From Yoonia sp. BS5-3 (GTDB taxonomy: Bacteria > Pseudomonadota > Alphaproteobacteria > Rhodobacterales > Rhodobacteraceae): 64,000 bases of DNA. This document shows positions 44,062 to 52,455 of the stretch, in pieces. The notes beneath the pieces were generated by a model. It ran no database searches. It saw only the letters and a list, made by a program, of their open reading frames with translations, and had not been told where the DNA came from. The translations under genes were made by a program, and so were the position numbers. Position 1 is the stretch's first letter. Every line of letters begins with the position of its first letter. The stretch spans positions 2,878,001-2,942,000 of the forward strand of contig NZ_CP150951.2 in NCBI RefSeq assembly GCF_038069655.2, in the 5' to 3' direction.

Positions 44062-45531
44062 CTATTCAGCCGCCACTTTGAATTGCAGCCCTTGTTCGGC
44101 CATATCGGTCAGTTTGATCGGGTATTCACCCGTAAACACCGCATCGTAATAGGCTGGCGCGTCGGGGTTGCGGCCCTCTTTTTCGCCCAATGCGCGATAA
44201 AGCCCGTCGATGGACAGGAATTTCAGGCTAGAGACACCAAGATAGTCGCGCATTTCCTCAAGGCTCATTTTCACGGCCAACAGATCATCGCGGCTGGGCA
44301 GATCGACGCCAAAAAAACAGGGCCATTTTACAGGTGGGCTGGCGATGCGATAATGCACCTCGGCGGCGCCCGCCTCGAGGATCATGTCCTTGAGCTTGCG
44401 CGATGTTGTTCCCCGCACGATGGAATCGTCCACCAAAATGACCCGTTTGCCCTGCACCAGCGCGCGGTTCACGTTCAGCTTTAGCCGGACGCCCATGTTC
44501 CGAATTTGCTCGCTTGGTTCGATAAAGGTGCGGCCCATATATTGGTTGCGCACAATCCCCATCTCAAAGGGAATACCGGATTCCTGACTGTAACCAATCG
44601 CGCCGGGCGTGCCGCCATCGGGCACGGTGCAGACCATATCAGCCTCAACTGGGGCTTCGCGGGCCAGCTCGCGGCCAATCTCGCGCCGCACCTCATAGAC
44701 GGATTTCCCGCCAAGCACCGAATCCGGGCGGCTGAAATACACATATTCGAAGATGCATGGTTGCGGGCGTCTGGGCGGGAAGGGACGGTGGCTTGTGATC
44801 CCTTTTTCGGTGATCACAACCATTTCGCCCGGTTCAATCTCGCGGATGAACTCGGCACCGATGATATCGAGCGCGCAGGTTTCTGAGGCCAGAATATACC
44901 CGCCGCCAAGCTGGCCCAGCACCAGTGGTCTGATGCCCAGCGGATCGCGGCAGCCGATCAGCTTGGTGCGTGTCATGGCCACAATTGAAAACGCCCCTTC
45001 GACGTGGCGCAGTGCCTCTTGCATCCGGTCGGGAATGTTTCGCCCCATTGAGCGCGCCATCAGATGAATGATGCATTCGCTGTCCGATGTGCTTTGAAAG
45101 ATCGAGCCGCGCTCAATCAGCTCGCGCCGCAGCGACATCGCATTGGTGATGTTGCCGTTATGGGCGACAGCTGCGCCGCCCATAGAAAATTCGCCAAAGA
45201 AGGGCTGCACGTCACGGATTGCGGTTTGCCCTTTGGAGCCCGCCGTCGAATAGCGCACATGGCCAATGCCAATGCTGCCGGGCAGGATTTTCATCGTATC
45301 GGCGCTGGTGAAATTATCGCGCACCAGCCCCATGCGGCGGGCCTGGTTAAAGCCGGTTTCAGGATCATGGGTGACGATCCCGCCTGCCTCTTGCCCGCGA
45401 TGCTGCAGAGCGTGCAGGCCCAGGGCCACGAAATTCGCTGCATCTGATACGCCAATCGCACCGAATACGCCGCATTCCTCCCTTGGTTTGTCATCATCAA
45501 AGGGATGGGCGGGGGACATCTGGTTGGACAA
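44062..45531 (-). CDS. purF: Amidophosphoribosyltransferase
   Basis: A 489-residue enzyme that makes 5-phosphoribosylamine from PRPP and glutamine, the first step of purine synthesis. A short propeptide precedes the N-terminal nucleophile cysteine in REECGVFGAIG. The glutaminase domain has LHALQHRGQEAGGI, and the PRTase domain has KRVILVDDSIVRGTTSRKL. The start is taken as TTG 45531 because GGAG lies eight bases upstream; ATG 45519 is an in-frame alternative. A terminator after cvpA suggests purF has its own promoter. Confidence 0.95.
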   Translation of the reverse strand: MSNQMSPAHPFDDDKPREECGVFGAIGVSDAANFVALGLHALQHRGQEAGGIVTHDPETGFNQARRMGLVRDNFTSADTMKILPGSIGIGHVRYSTAGSKGQTAIRDVQPFFGEFSMGGAAVAHNGNITNAMSLRRELIERGSIFQSTSDSECIIHLMARSMGRNIPDRMQEALRHVEGAFSIVAMTRTKLIGCRDPLGIRPLVLGQLGGGYILASETCALDIIGAEFIREIEPGEMVVITEKGITSHRPFPPRRPQPCIFEYVYFSRPDSVLGGKSVYEVRREIGRELAREAPVEADMVCTVPDGGTPGAIGYSQESGIPFEMGIVRNQYMGRTFIEPSEQIRNMGVRLKLNVNRALVQGKRVILVDDSIVRGTTSRKLKDMILEAGAAEVHYRIASPPVKWPCFFGVDLPSRDDLLAVKMSLEEMRDYLGVSSLKFLSIDGLYRALGEKEGRNPDAPAYYDAVFTGEYPIKLTDMAEQGLQFKVAAE

Positions 45532-45719
45532 GAGAGCAGCTCCGAATCCGTTTGTACTGGTCTGCCCCTGTCTTAGTGGGTCACAGGCGGCGTGTCACGA
45601 AACGATCATGGTTGCGGGTTATGAAAAAAGGTTGTTGCCCGGTGATCACGCGTCAAAGCTGCCTTCAGCGGCACAATGGTGATCAGGGCAGGGGATTGAT
45701 GCCAATCCGGCCAAAGAAA

Positions 45720-45745
45720 AAAGCCACCGCATGCGCGATGGCTTT
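45720..45745 (-). terminator. Rho-independent terminator of cvpA
   Basis: On the minus strand AAAGCCATCGC-GCAT-GCGGTGGCTTT (eleven pairs with one U-G) is followed by TTTCTTTG. It lies 27 bases after the cvpA stop and before purF. Confidence 0.8.
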
Positions 45746-45772
45746 CGTCAGTTTCAGTACGCGGGCGCGCTG

Positions 45773-46336
45773 TTACTGCGCGGGTGCGCCGCAGGTTCCG
45801 ACCAATTGCTGGTACTGCTCTGTGATCCAGCCAAGCGCCTGCTCTGGGTTCTGTTCTTCGATGCGCCCGGTCATTTGGGCAAACACCTCAGCCGCGCGGC
45901 TGTCATCGATGGCGGCAAATTGCTGGGTCGTAAAGATCGTGTCGTAGACAAAGAACGCTACCGCAACCAGCAGGATGCCCCGCAAGACCCCAAAGAAGAA
46001 ACCAAGCGCCTGATCCACCCCGCCAAGCGCCGAGCGCTGCACAACCGATGAAAAGAGCGGTGTGAAGATCGAAACAACCACCAAGGCCACAGCGAAGACC
46101 GCCGCGAAGGCCGCGATGATCGCCAGCTCACAGCTGTCGCCGATGAAATCGCCGATCACGGGGATCTGGCGGACCAGCGGTTCGACCTGATCTGCAAAGA
46201 TGAAAGCCACGATCGTCGCGCCGATCCAGCCAAGGATCGCCATCGCCTCGCGCACAAAGCCCCGGCTGTAAGCCAGCACGCCTGACAGTAAGATGATAAT
46301 CGCGACGCCTGCGTCAACGAGTGTGAAGCCTTCCAT
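45773..46336 (-). CDS. cvpA: CvpA family membrane protein
   Basis: A 187-residue protein with four hydrophobic segments and the CvpA signature FTLVDAGVAIIILLSGVLAYSRGFVREAMAILGWIGA at the start, then GVDQALGFFFGVLRGILLVAVAFFVYD. CvpA is linked to colicin V production and envelope stress, and its gene is often next to purF, as here. Translation starts at ATG 46336, 21 bases after the radA stop, suggesting a radA-cvpA message. Confidence 0.9.
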   Translation of the reverse strand: MEGFTLVDAGVAIIILLSGVLAYSRGFVREAMAILGWIGATIVAFIFADQVEPLVRQIPVIGDFIGDSCELAIIAAFAAVFAVALVVVSIFTPLFSSVVQRSALGGVDQALGFFFGVLRGILLVAVAFFVYDTIFTTQQFAAIDDSRAAEVFAQMTGRIEEQNPEQALGWITEQYQQLVGTCGAPAQ

Positions 46337-46357
46337 GGTTCTTCTCCTGCCCCGGCG

Positions 46358-47722
46358 CTAGCGTGCGCCAAATACTTCTTCTACAAATCCGGCAAGGTCA
46401 CTGGCTACGCGCAGGCCCAGACCGGCCACCGCTGGCTGTTTCGCCTGATGCGGTATGATCGCAGTCGTAAAACCAAGTTTCTGCGCCTCTTTCAATCTAT
46501 TTTCCGTTTGAACGACAGGACGAAGCGCGCCCGAGAGGCTGATTTCGCCAAAAACCACCGCTTCGGCGGGCAGGGCAGCATCTTCGCGGGCCGAGACCAG
46601 CGCCGCTGCAATCGCCAGGTCCGCCCCCGGCTCTGAGATGCGCAAACCCCCTGCTACATTGAGGTATACGTCCAATCCGGCAAAGGGGACGCCGCAGCGC
46701 GATTCAAGCACGGCAAGGATCATTGCCAGCCGTCCGCCGTCCCATCCGACCACTGATCTGCGTGGTTGGCTGTGTGGCGAAGGTGCCACAAGTGCTTGGA
46801 TCTCGCAGAGCATCGGTCTGGTGCCTTCAAAGCCTGCAAACACCACTGACCCCGGGGCAGGGGTGCCCCGTTCGGACAAAAACAGGGCCGAGGGATTCTT
46901 GACCTCCGCCAGCCCTTTGCCGGTCATTTCAAAGACGCCGATCTCATCGGCGGGACCAAATCGGTTCTTGACGCTGCGCAGAATGCGGAACTGGTGGCCG
47001 CGTTCGCCTTCGAAGTAAAGCACCGTGTCGACCATATGTTCGACCACACGCGGGCCCGCTATGGCCCCTTCTTTGGTCACATGGCCCACCATGATCACGG
47101 CCATGCCGTTGCGTTTGGCGAAGGTCGTCAGCTCATGCGCGGAGGACCGGACCTGGCTGACGCTACCGGGGGCCGAATCTACATTATCTGCCCACATGGT
47201 TTGGATTGAATCGATGATCGTCAGGTCGGGCTTTTCCGTCTCAAGCGTTGTCAGGATATCGCGCAGATTTGTCTCGGATGCCAATTGTACCGGGCTTTTT
47301 TCAAGCCCCAGCCGATGCGCGCGCATCTGCACCTGGGCGTTCGATTCCTCGCCGGAAATATAGATCACTTTCAACCCGTTGCGGGCAAAGCGGGCCGCGG
47401 CCTGTAGCAAAAGGGTGGATTTTCCGATCCCCGGATCACCGCCTACCAAGAGGGCCGAAGCTTTGACCAACCCGCCGCCAAGCACCCGGTCCAGCTCGGT
47501 CACGCCGACCGAGGTCCGCGGCGGTTCTGCCTCTTGTGTTTCCAGATCTGTCAGTGGGATGGCTTTGCCGCGTTGACTGCCCAAGGTCTTGCCCTTTGGC
47601 CCGCTGGCTAAGGCCTTGTCTTCGCTGATGGAATTCCAGGCGCCGCAGCTGTCGCAGCGCCCTGACCACTTGCTGAAAGATGCGCCGCATGCACTGCAGG
47701 AAAAGGTAAGGTCTTTGGCCAT
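46358..47722 (-). CDS. radA: DNA repair protein RadA
   Basis: A 454-residue RecA-related branch-migration ATPase. It starts with a C4 zinc finger (CSACGASFSKWSGRCDSCGAW). The ATPase core has VGGDPGIGKSTLLLQ (Walker A), the KNRFG motif in RSVKNRFGPADEIGVFEM, and a C-terminal Lon-like domain (GLDVYLNVAGGLRISEPGADLAIAAAL). It processes recombination intermediates. ATG 47722 is used; the frame extends to 47782 without homology. Confidence 0.96.
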   Translation of the reverse strand: MAKDLTFSCSACGASFSKWSGRCDSCGAWNSISEDKALASGPKGKTLGSQRGKAIPLTDLETQEAEPPRTSVGVTELDRVLGGGLVKASALLVGGDPGIGKSTLLLQAAARFARNGLKVIYISGEESNAQVQMRAHRLGLEKSPVQLASETNLRDILTTLETEKPDLTIIDSIQTMWADNVDSAPGSVSQVRSSAHELTTFAKRNGMAVIMVGHVTKEGAIAGPRVVEHMVDTVLYFEGERGHQFRILRSVKNRFGPADEIGVFEMTGKGLAEVKNPSALFLSERGTPAPGSVVFAGFEGTRPMLCEIQALVAPSPHSQPRRSVVGWDGGRLAMILAVLESRCGVPFAGLDVYLNVAGGLRISEPGADLAIAAALVSAREDAALPAEAVVFGEISLSGALRPVVQTENRLKEAQKLGFTTAIIPHQAKQPAVAGLGLRVASDLAGFVEEVFGAR

Positions 47723-47827
47723 GTTCACCTTTTGGCCCAAATGGGCCGCGCCTGCAATGGCCTTTGCACTGGCCGCCCGCATCAGGCGGCCAGAACTGGA
47801 TCTAAGACTTACGTGGAAACGCTGTAT

Positions 47828-48505
47828 TTAGCTGTCCAGCTTACCGGTTTTGAACAACAACCCAGCCGCAACAGCCCCGATAATAGGCGCGACGATAAAG
47901 AGCCACAGCTGCCCGATGGCCTGCGTACCTGCAAAAAGCGCAGGGCCGGCAGAGCGGGCCGGGTTGACCGAAACGCCGGTGATGTTGATGCCAACAAGAT
48001 GGATCACCACCAGTGCTAATCCAATGGCCAGCCCTGCAAATTGGGCAGGGGCACCGGGGCCTGTGGCGCCCAGTATCACGACCATGAACAAAAATGTTGC
48101 AACAACTTCAAAGACAAAGGCCGCGCCCATCGTGTATTCGCCAAGATAGCCAGCGCCCCAACCATTCTGGCCTAACCCGTTTTCGGCAACCGAATAATCC
48201 GCCTTACCATTTGCGATCAAAAGCAAGACGATTGCCGCGGCAATGGCCCCGGCGACTTGCGCGATAATGTAGCGGACTGCCTCTGGCATGTTCATCCGTC
48301 CGGCGGCGACTGCGCCAAGTGAAACGGCGGGGTTGATATGACATCCCGAAACCGGACCGATCCCGTAGGCCATGCCGATCAAGGCAAGCCCGAACGCAAA
48401 ACTGATGCCGAAGAACCCGATTTCACCGCCTGCGATGACGGCCGAGCCGCAGCCCAGCAATACGAGTGTGAATGTGCCGATAAACTCGGCGATTTCTTTT
48501 TTCAT
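47828..48505 (-). CDS. aqpZ: Aquaporin Z (MIP family channel)
   Basis: A 225-residue six-helix channel with both NPA boxes, SGCHINPAVSLG and GVSVNPARSAGPAL, the second followed by arginine as in water-selective channels. The N-terminus AEFIGTFTLVLLGCGSAV and the C-terminal GQLWLFIVAPIIGAVAAGLL match AqpZ. It likely conducts water across the inner membrane during osmotic change. It stands alone, with radA and the PqiA gene on the same strand. Confidence 0.93.
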   Translation of the reverse strand: MKKEIAEFIGTFTLVLLGCGSAVIAGGEIGFFGISFAFGLALIGMAYGIGPVSGCHINPAVSLGAVAAGRMNMPEAVRYIIAQVAGAIAAAIVLLLIANGKADYSVAENGLGQNGWGAGYLGEYTMGAAFVFEVVATFLFMVVILGATGPGAPAQFAGLAIGLALVVIHLVGINITGVSVNPARSAGPALFAGTQAIGQLWLFIVAPIIGAVAAGLLFKTGKLDS

Positions 48506-48583
48506 GGTCTTTTCCTCCGTGAAGATGGGACTTCAAGAAAGCGAAAGACCTATCCTATCAAGGGGAAAAACCAGGCAGGCGCG

Positions 48584-49039
48584 TCAGGTTTCGGGCTGCG
48601 CTGCCTTGGCTTTGGGCGTTAATGCAGAGATCACGATAGAGGCCAAAATACAGGCGGTGAACATATAAAGCCCCCAACCGGTTTCGACTTTACCGATGCC
48701 AACCCCTTTGAAAACAACGACATAAAGCGCGATCAGGAAAACATCGGCCATGGCCAGTTTTCCGATCCATGAAAGAACAGGAATTGTTTTATCTTTCAAT
48801 AGGTTGAAGTGTACAAGTGCGATGCCAATCGTCTTAAGATACGGCGCGAATAACGCAAAGGCCGTCACCAGTAGCGCCAATGCCACATCGCTTTTCCAAA
48901 GCGATTGCATGCCCGAGATCACGCTGATCTCGCTCAGCCCGAATAGTGGCAATAACCCCGCCCGCATCAGCGGTGCGAACCATGCGATAGGAAAAAGGAT
49001 TAATAAAGACAGATTGGCGATGCGCAGGGCGTTTAACAT
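48584..49039 (-). CDS. Paraquat-inducible protein A (PqiA) family membrane protein
   Basis: A 151-residue protein with four hydrophobic segments: NLSLLILFPIAWFAPLM, VALALLVTAFALFAPYLK, KLAMADVFLIALYVVVFKGVG and YMFTACILASIVISAL. The core IGKLAMADVFLIALYVV and the ETGWGLY(M/F) stretch are typical of half-length PqiA proteins, which take part in envelope lipid transport with MCE partners in other bacteria. No MCE gene is nearby. ATG 49039 starts the first helix. Confidence 0.78.
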   Translation of the reverse strand: MLNALRIANLSLLILFPIAWFAPLMRAGLLPLFGLSEISVISGMQSLWKSDVALALLVTAFALFAPYLKTIGIALVHFNLLKDKTIPVLSWIGKLAMADVFLIALYVVVFKGVGIGKVETGWGLYMFTACILASIVISALTPKAKAAQPET

Positions 49040-49099
49040 AGGGAACCTTAAAGAAGTCTGACCGCTAAGTGACAATCCTTAAGCCGGATTACAACCGCG

Positions 49100-50137
49100 T
49101 TATTTCCCAAATGTCTTGCGGCTATAGCGTCGGCCCAGCTGCGTCAGCACCTCATAACCGATGGTGCCGGCTTGTGCGGCTAGGTCATCGACGCTTTGTT
49201 GCGGCCCGATCAACGTCAGTTTTGTGGGGGCCTCGCCCGCATCCGTCACATCGACCGTCAGCAGGTCCATCGATACCCGCCCGATCACCTTACATGGCTG
49301 ATTGCCATGATAAAGCGTCGCGCGATCTGAGAGGAAGCGAAAGATACCGTCTGCGTAACCGCCTGAGACGGTCGCGATTCGCGATGGCCGTTCGGCCTGC
49401 CAGGAATTGCCATATCCGACAACCTCGCCCTCGGCCACGTCGCGGATTTGGATCACGGGCAGATCAAGCTCAACGGCGGGGGCGGCTTGCGCGAAGGGCA
49501 GGCCGCCGTAAAGCCCCACACCGGGCCTTGTCAGATCAAAGTGATATTCGGGCCCCAACAGAATGCCCCCCGTGGCTGCAAGCGAGCGGGGTGCGCCGAT
49601 CCCATCAGTCATTTTCCTAAAGTTATCAAGCTGATAGGTATTCATCGGGTGGTCGGGCTCATCCGCGCAAGCCAGATGTGACATCACCAAGGTTGGCCCT
49701 TGTGACAGGGCAAGTTCGGCCACTGCTGCCCATTCCTGCATCTCCATCCCAAGCCGGTTCATGCCGGTATCAAGCTGCACGCCAAAGGGATGTCCCGGCA
49801 GGACCTCTAGATGCTGGGTCAGCTGCTCAACCGAGTTCAGCATCGGCGTCAGGCGCAATTCACGGATCAGGTCCGTGTCGCCTTTCATATGGCCGGAAAA
49901 GACGTTGATATCGGGCTTTGGGCCCAGTTCCTCGCGGATGGCGATAGCCTCTTCGGCGACGGCTACAAAGAACTGACGGACACCTGCCTTGAACAGCGCT
50001 TTGACCACATTTGCCGCGCCCAGCCCATAGCCATCGGCCTTGACCACGGCAGCGGTCCGGCAAGTGGTCATATCGTCCAGGGCGCGCCAGTTGGCGACCA
50101 CAGCGTCGAGATCAATTATCAGTCGTCCAGTGCTCAT
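49100..50137 (-). CDS. alr: Alanine racemase
   Basis: A 345-residue PLP enzyme making D-alanine for peptidoglycan. The cofactor lysine is in [13 protein letters not shown] near residue 35; [19 protein letters not shown] and [14 protein letters not shown] (with the second active-site region) match the family. ATG 50137 has AAAGGTG five bases upstream; a GTG at 50143 is less likely. It follows the dnaB-side genes; an inverted repeat lies 116 bases upstream. Confidence 0.95.
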   Translation of the reverse strand: MSTGRLIIDLDAVVANWRALDDMTTCRTAAVVKADGYGLGAANVVKALFKAGVRQFFVAVAEEAIAIREELGPKPDINVFSGHMKGDTDLIRELRLTPMLNSVEQLTQHLEVLPGHPFGVQLDTGMNRLGMEMQEWAAVAELALSQGPTLVMSHLACADEPDHPMNTYQLDNFRKMTDGIGAPRSLAATGGILLGPEYHFDLTRPGVGLYGGLPFAQAAPAVELDLPVIQIRDVAEGEVVGYGNSWQAERPSRIATVSGGYADGIFRFLSDRATLYHGNQPCKVIGRVSMDLLTVDVTDAGEAPTKLTLIGPQQSVDDLAAQAGTIGYEVLTQLGRRYSRKTFGK

Positions 50138-50252
50138 AGGCACCTTTTGGCAGGGCCGGGACGATGCGGCAAGAGGTTAACGTATCGGGTGTGCCGTGGG
50201 CCACTCGTGCAGAGGCATGGCGGTTTTGGGCCGAGATTCACCTGCAAACCTG

Positions 50253-50284
50253 CGTACATACAGCGTACAGATGCTGTATGTACG
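50253..50284. promoter_or_regulatory. 12-bp inverted repeat containing GTACAGA-N4-GTATGTAC, copy B
   Basis: CGTACATACAGC (50253-50264) and GCTGTATGTACG (50273-50284) form a perfect 12-bp inverted repeat around GTACAGAT. The 19 bases at 50265-50283 match copy A near ctaD except for four central positions. It sits between alr and the aldo/keto reductase gene and may be an operator or an RNA hairpin. Confidence 0.55.
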
Positions 50285-50353
50285 GCCTGCCGCATTGATA
50301 TTCGTTCAGGTCCGATCGGTGGAAATCCGCCGTGCTGCAAATGCGATGGTCCG

Positions 50354-51325
50354 TTAACGCGCGCGTTTCAGGATCGCTGCGATTTCGTCCATTTGGTCCG
50401 GGGTGAGCGGCCCTTTGTCCAACGCTCCGCAAAGATCGTGCACCTGTTCGGTTGTCCGAAATCCGGGAATGGGGATCGCATTTGGCGTGCGCGCCCAAAG
50501 CCACGCAAGCGCCCCCTGCGCCAATGTTCGCCCATCCGCGCGCAGCGTTTCGCGGACCCCGTCCAACTGCGCAAGATAGGCATCCGTGATCTTGCCGTCT
50601 TTGAAATAGTCCTGCCAGCCGGGGTTGCTGCCCCGGATTTCATCACGGCTAAACTGCGTTTTCTGGTCATATTTTCCGCCCAGCACCCCCATCGCAAGCG
50701 GTGAGCGGATGAGCGAGAGGAGCTGTTGCTCTTCTATCAGTGCGACGATCTGATCCGCTGGTTTCAGCACGTTCATCGCATGTTCGATACAGGTAAAGCC
50801 CGGGTAATCGGCGAAAGCCTTGGCGCTTTCGGGGAAATCCGTGGACCAGCCAAAGCCGCCAATCACGCCGGTCTCATAAAGCGTTGCCAGCATATCGAAG
50901 GCGGGTTTTGCGGTGTCGATAGGCAACTCATTATTGTGATGCAGCACCATATCAATCCGGTCGCGACCCAGCCTTTTGCGTGAGTCGTCAATGGATTGCC
51001 GGATTTCTGCAGCATCCGTGATCGGACCGGTCAATTGCTTGCTGGCGGTGTCGATTCGCAAACCGATCTTGGTTGCGATGGCAACATCAGTATGGCTCTT
51101 TAGCGCGTCGCCCAGGATGGTTTCCGAATGCCCGCAGCCATAGGCCTGCGCCGTGTCGAAATGGGTGACACCCTTTTCGACAGCGGCTGCGATGGCGGCT
51201 TTAGATACCTGATCGTCGACCGCGCCCCATCCGACGGCGCGCCCATCCATAAAGAAAGGCCCGCCAATGGCCCAGCAGCCAAGACCCAAGGTTGGTTTTG
51301 AGGGAATCGTTTTGAAATCAGTCAT
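50354..51325 (-). CDS. Aldo/keto reductase
   Basis: A 323-residue NAD(P)H-dependent barrel enzyme. The catalytic tetrad is visible: HFDTAQAYGCGHSE (Asp and Tyr), VAIATKIGLR (Lys) and MVLHHNNELP (His). The C-terminal PIPGFRTTEQV binds the cofactor. Substrate unknown. Its start overlaps the end of the MerR gene by eight bases, so both are one operon, and a MerR-type promoter precedes them. Confidence 0.9.
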   Translation of the reverse strand: MTDFKTIPSKPTLGLGCWAIGGPFFMDGRAVGWGAVDDQVSKAAIAAAVEKGVTHFDTAQAYGCGHSETILGDALKSHTDVAIATKIGLRIDTASKQLTGPITDAAEIRQSIDDSRKRLGRDRIDMVLHHNNELPIDTAKPAFDMLATLYETGVIGGFGWSTDFPESAKAFADYPGFTCIEHAMNVLKPADQIVALIEEQQLLSLIRSPLAMGVLGGKYDQKTQFSRDEIRGSNPGWQDYFKDGKITDAYLAQLDGVRETLRADGRTLAQGALAWLWARTPNAIPIPGFRTTEQVHDLCGALDKGPLTPDQMDEIAAILKRAR

Positions 51326-51695
51326 TTGTAACCTCCAATGCCGTGCGATAGATGCCTATTTTGTGGGTCAGGTAATGTTTGCACGCGTCGAGTTCGGCTT
51401 GCCGGTCCTGCAAGATCGTCGCGTGTTTTTCGAGAAGTGAGAGCCGGAGCACCTGCTGCCTGGGGCTGTCTTGATCCGGCGCATGTGCCGATTTTGCAAA
51501 GCGCTTTACATCATCAAGCGGCATTCCGGTCGCGCGGAGCCGTTCGAGCGTTGTCAGCCAGTCGATATCGCTTTGGCTAAAAACACGCCAGCCGCGCCCA
51601 TCCCGCGTGATCGCGTTGAGCATACCGGATTTTTCATAAAATCGGATCGTGTCCTGGGTCAGCCCGGACCGGGCTGCGGCTTCTTTGATTCGCAT
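51318..51695 (-). CDS. MerR-family transcriptional regulator
   Basis: A 125-residue regulator: the winged helix-turn-helix RIKEAAARSGLTQDTIRFYEKSGML at residues 2-26, then WRVFSQSDIDWLTTLERLRATGMPLDDVKRF and a long coiled-coil dimer helix near the C-terminus. No metal-binding cysteine cluster is evident, so it probably senses an organic or redox signal. It is the first gene of the operon with the aldo/keto reductase and likely activates the promoter just upstream. Confidence 0.9.
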   Translation of the reverse strand: MRIKEAAARSGLTQDTIRFYEKSGMLNAITRDGRGWRVFSQSDIDWLTTLERLRATGMPLDDVKRFAKSAHAPDQDSPRQQVLRLSLLEKHATILQDRQAELDACKHYLTHKIGIYRTALEVTND

Positions 51696-51716
51696 CGCTG
51701 TCCTCCAATGGCAACC

Positions 51717-51747
51717 GAGGTAGCCTATTGGAGTGACTCTAGGTCAA
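51717..51747 (-). promoter_or_regulatory. MerR-type promoter with 19-base spacer
   Basis: On the minus strand TTGACC (51742-51747) is separated by 19 bases from TACCTC (51717-51722), and the spacer contains the dyad GAGT-C-ACTC. A long spacer with an internal dyad is the mark of MerR-activated promoters; it lies 22 bases before the merR start. Confidence 0.65.
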
Positions 51748-52313
51748 GCGTGTTTTTGGTGAAGCTGTTGTGGCCGCAAACGGCTTTTGATGCCGCGCCC
51801 CTGCAATTCGCCCGGCCTACGTGGTATAACCCGGGTGGCTGTATCCGTTGGCATGACGATGGCATCTTCGCTGCGTGTCTGTACTGCCGGGGCAGGGCGG
51901 GGCGTTTTCTGTTGCGGTTCAATTCCTTTGCGGACCCGGACGACAGACAGAATAAAGGCACGAACATCAAAACTGCTGTCAGCCGCAGCCCGGTCAAGGG
52001 CCCTTTCCAGCGCGTTATTTGACAATGCCTTGGCGATCCGGCTTTTCAGATTGCGTCTGGCCACAGCGTTATTGGCCCGCACATATCCTGCCGGCGGGTT
52101 GCCCGTGGGCGCAGAAAACCCAAAACCGGTTTCTTCGAGAAAGAGCCGGACGACAGCGGGCGATGACGTGACAGCGTCGGCTGTTTCCTGATCGCGAAAG
52201 ATGGCGATCAGATCACCATCTTGATCATCGTCATGTGAAGTCGTTGCTGCGGTTGCTTTGCGCGATCCGTTCGTGCGCGACGACTGATAGATGTCAAAAG
52301 AATAGCTTAACAC
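51744..52313 (-). CDS. Hypothetical protein
   Basis: About 189 residues, not recognised. A short acidic stretch (HDDDQDGD) precedes LIAIFRDQETADAVTSSPAVVRLFLEETG. A basic helical region follows (NNAVARRNLKSRIAKALSNNALERALDRAAA) and the tail is Pro/Arg-rich. There is no signal peptide or membrane segment. The start is uncertain: GTG 52313 gives MLSYSFDIYQSSRTNGS, while the frame is open to an ATG at 52415. Neither has a clear ribosome site. It lies between dnaB and the merR operon on the same strand. Confidence 0.55.
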   Translation of the reverse strand: MLSYSFDIYQSSRTNGSRKATAATTSHDDDQDGDLIAIFRDQETADAVTSSPAVVRLFLEETGFGFSAPTGNPPAGYVRANNAVARRNLKSRIAKALSNNALERALDRAAADSSFDVRAFILSVVRVRKGIEPQQKTPRPAPAVQTRSEDAIVMPTDTATRVIPRRPGELQGRGIKSRLRPQQLHQKHA

Positions 52314-52455
52314 GGTAAAATTCCGATCAATACCATTGAACCATACGACAACATGCGTGAAACGACAACTCGGATCTGGTCGATCACAACTGATCACAAA
52401 GTTGCATGTGATCATTAAGATTGTGTTAACGGGATACCGGCAGCTTTAACGTGTA

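Noticed and set aside
51787-52191. 134-codon plus-strand frame opposite the hypothetical gene at 51744-52313
   Set aside because: It is the antisense shadow of a minus-strand frame with more natural composition and colinear neighbours.
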